From NCBI GenBank assembly GCA_964545855.1, contig CAZJHD010000070.1, positions 1 to 22,540 of the forward strand: a stretch of DNA of 22,540 bases, in the 5' to 3' direction. Both the position numbers and the translations under genes were made by a program. Each line of letters begins with the position of its first letter. The first letter of the stretch is position 1. The stretch is from CAZJHD01 sp964545855. GTDB lineage: Bacteria > Planctomycetota > UBA1135 > JACQFD01. Below the pieces are notes generated by a model that made no database searches, had not been told where the DNA came from, and worked only from the letters and a program-made list of their open reading frames with translations. This document shows, in pieces, positions 22,488-22,540 of the stretch.

Positions 22488-22540
22488 GGTCGTGAAGAAA
22501 TCGGCGCCGGGCTTCGGCCGGCTGCGAGCGGCTGCGGCTT

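Noticed and set aside
1..22540. CRISPR array or phage/IS cluster
   Set aside because: No regularly spaced direct repeats, cas genes, integrases or transposases were found on either strand.

Overview
The window is very GC-rich (roughly 70% by eye), densely packed, chromosomal-looking bacterial DNA. It carries Kdo and CTP synthesis genes (kdsB, pyrG) and a lipoprotein, so the cell has an LPS-type outer membrane. Anhydro-muramic acid kinase implies peptidoglycan recycling. The exported HEAT-repeat protein, the membrane-anchored protein with carboxypeptidase-regulatory-like segments and a PDZ domain, the BtpA-family protein and several starts without a clear Shine-Dalgarno would fit a Planctomycetota-like bacterium. 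Myxococcota or another high-GC Gram-negative lineage cannot be excluded from sequence alone. No phage, plasmid, IS transposase or CRISPR genes are visible.

Layout. 1-1793 (minus): an orphan lipoprotein, kdsB and the 5' end of pyrG lie in one transcriptional direction. 1843-2421 (plus): a small integral-membrane ICMT/PEMT-like methyltransferase. It converges on 2433-4820 (minus), a large GT-C glycosyltransferase with an HKEFR motif. 4821-5336 is the longest gene-free stretch; it holds two near-consensus DnaA-box-like 9-mers and a good sigma-70-type promoter for 5337-6200 (plus), a membrane-anchored twin-LysM protein. 6312-6551 (plus) is a DUF1289 zinc-ribbon-like protein, convergent with 6564-7979 (minus), an NtrC/NtrX-type sigma-54 response regulator. 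Divergent from that, only 26 bp away, is anmK (8006-9199, plus), followed by a strong intrinsic terminator.

9418-11634 (plus) encodes an exported HEAT-repeat protein with an embedded, phosphorylation-dead receiver-like segment. A tRNA-Thr(CGT) with its own terminator follows, then a small exported protein overlapping a btpA-family gene (11958-13075). 13258-15810 (plus) is a large exported orphan protein. It converges on 15823-18171 (minus), the anchored regulatory-like/PDZ protein. ada (18302-19360, plus) diverges from the latter and converges on a translationally coupled pair of M16 peptidase-family genes (19372-22261, minus), one catalytic and one lacking the zinc site. The right edge carries a near-perfect 32-bp-arm palindrome (22411-22487) that looks like a REP/MITE-type element.

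Functional themes are envelope biogenesis (Kdo, CTP, glycosyl transfer, LysM peptidoglycan binding, muropeptide recycling), exported scaffold proteins, alkylation repair and M16 proteolysis. The most distinctive observations are the receiver-like module inside an exported HEAT protein, the terminal palindrome, and the tight divergent pairing of a sigma-54 regulator with anmK.
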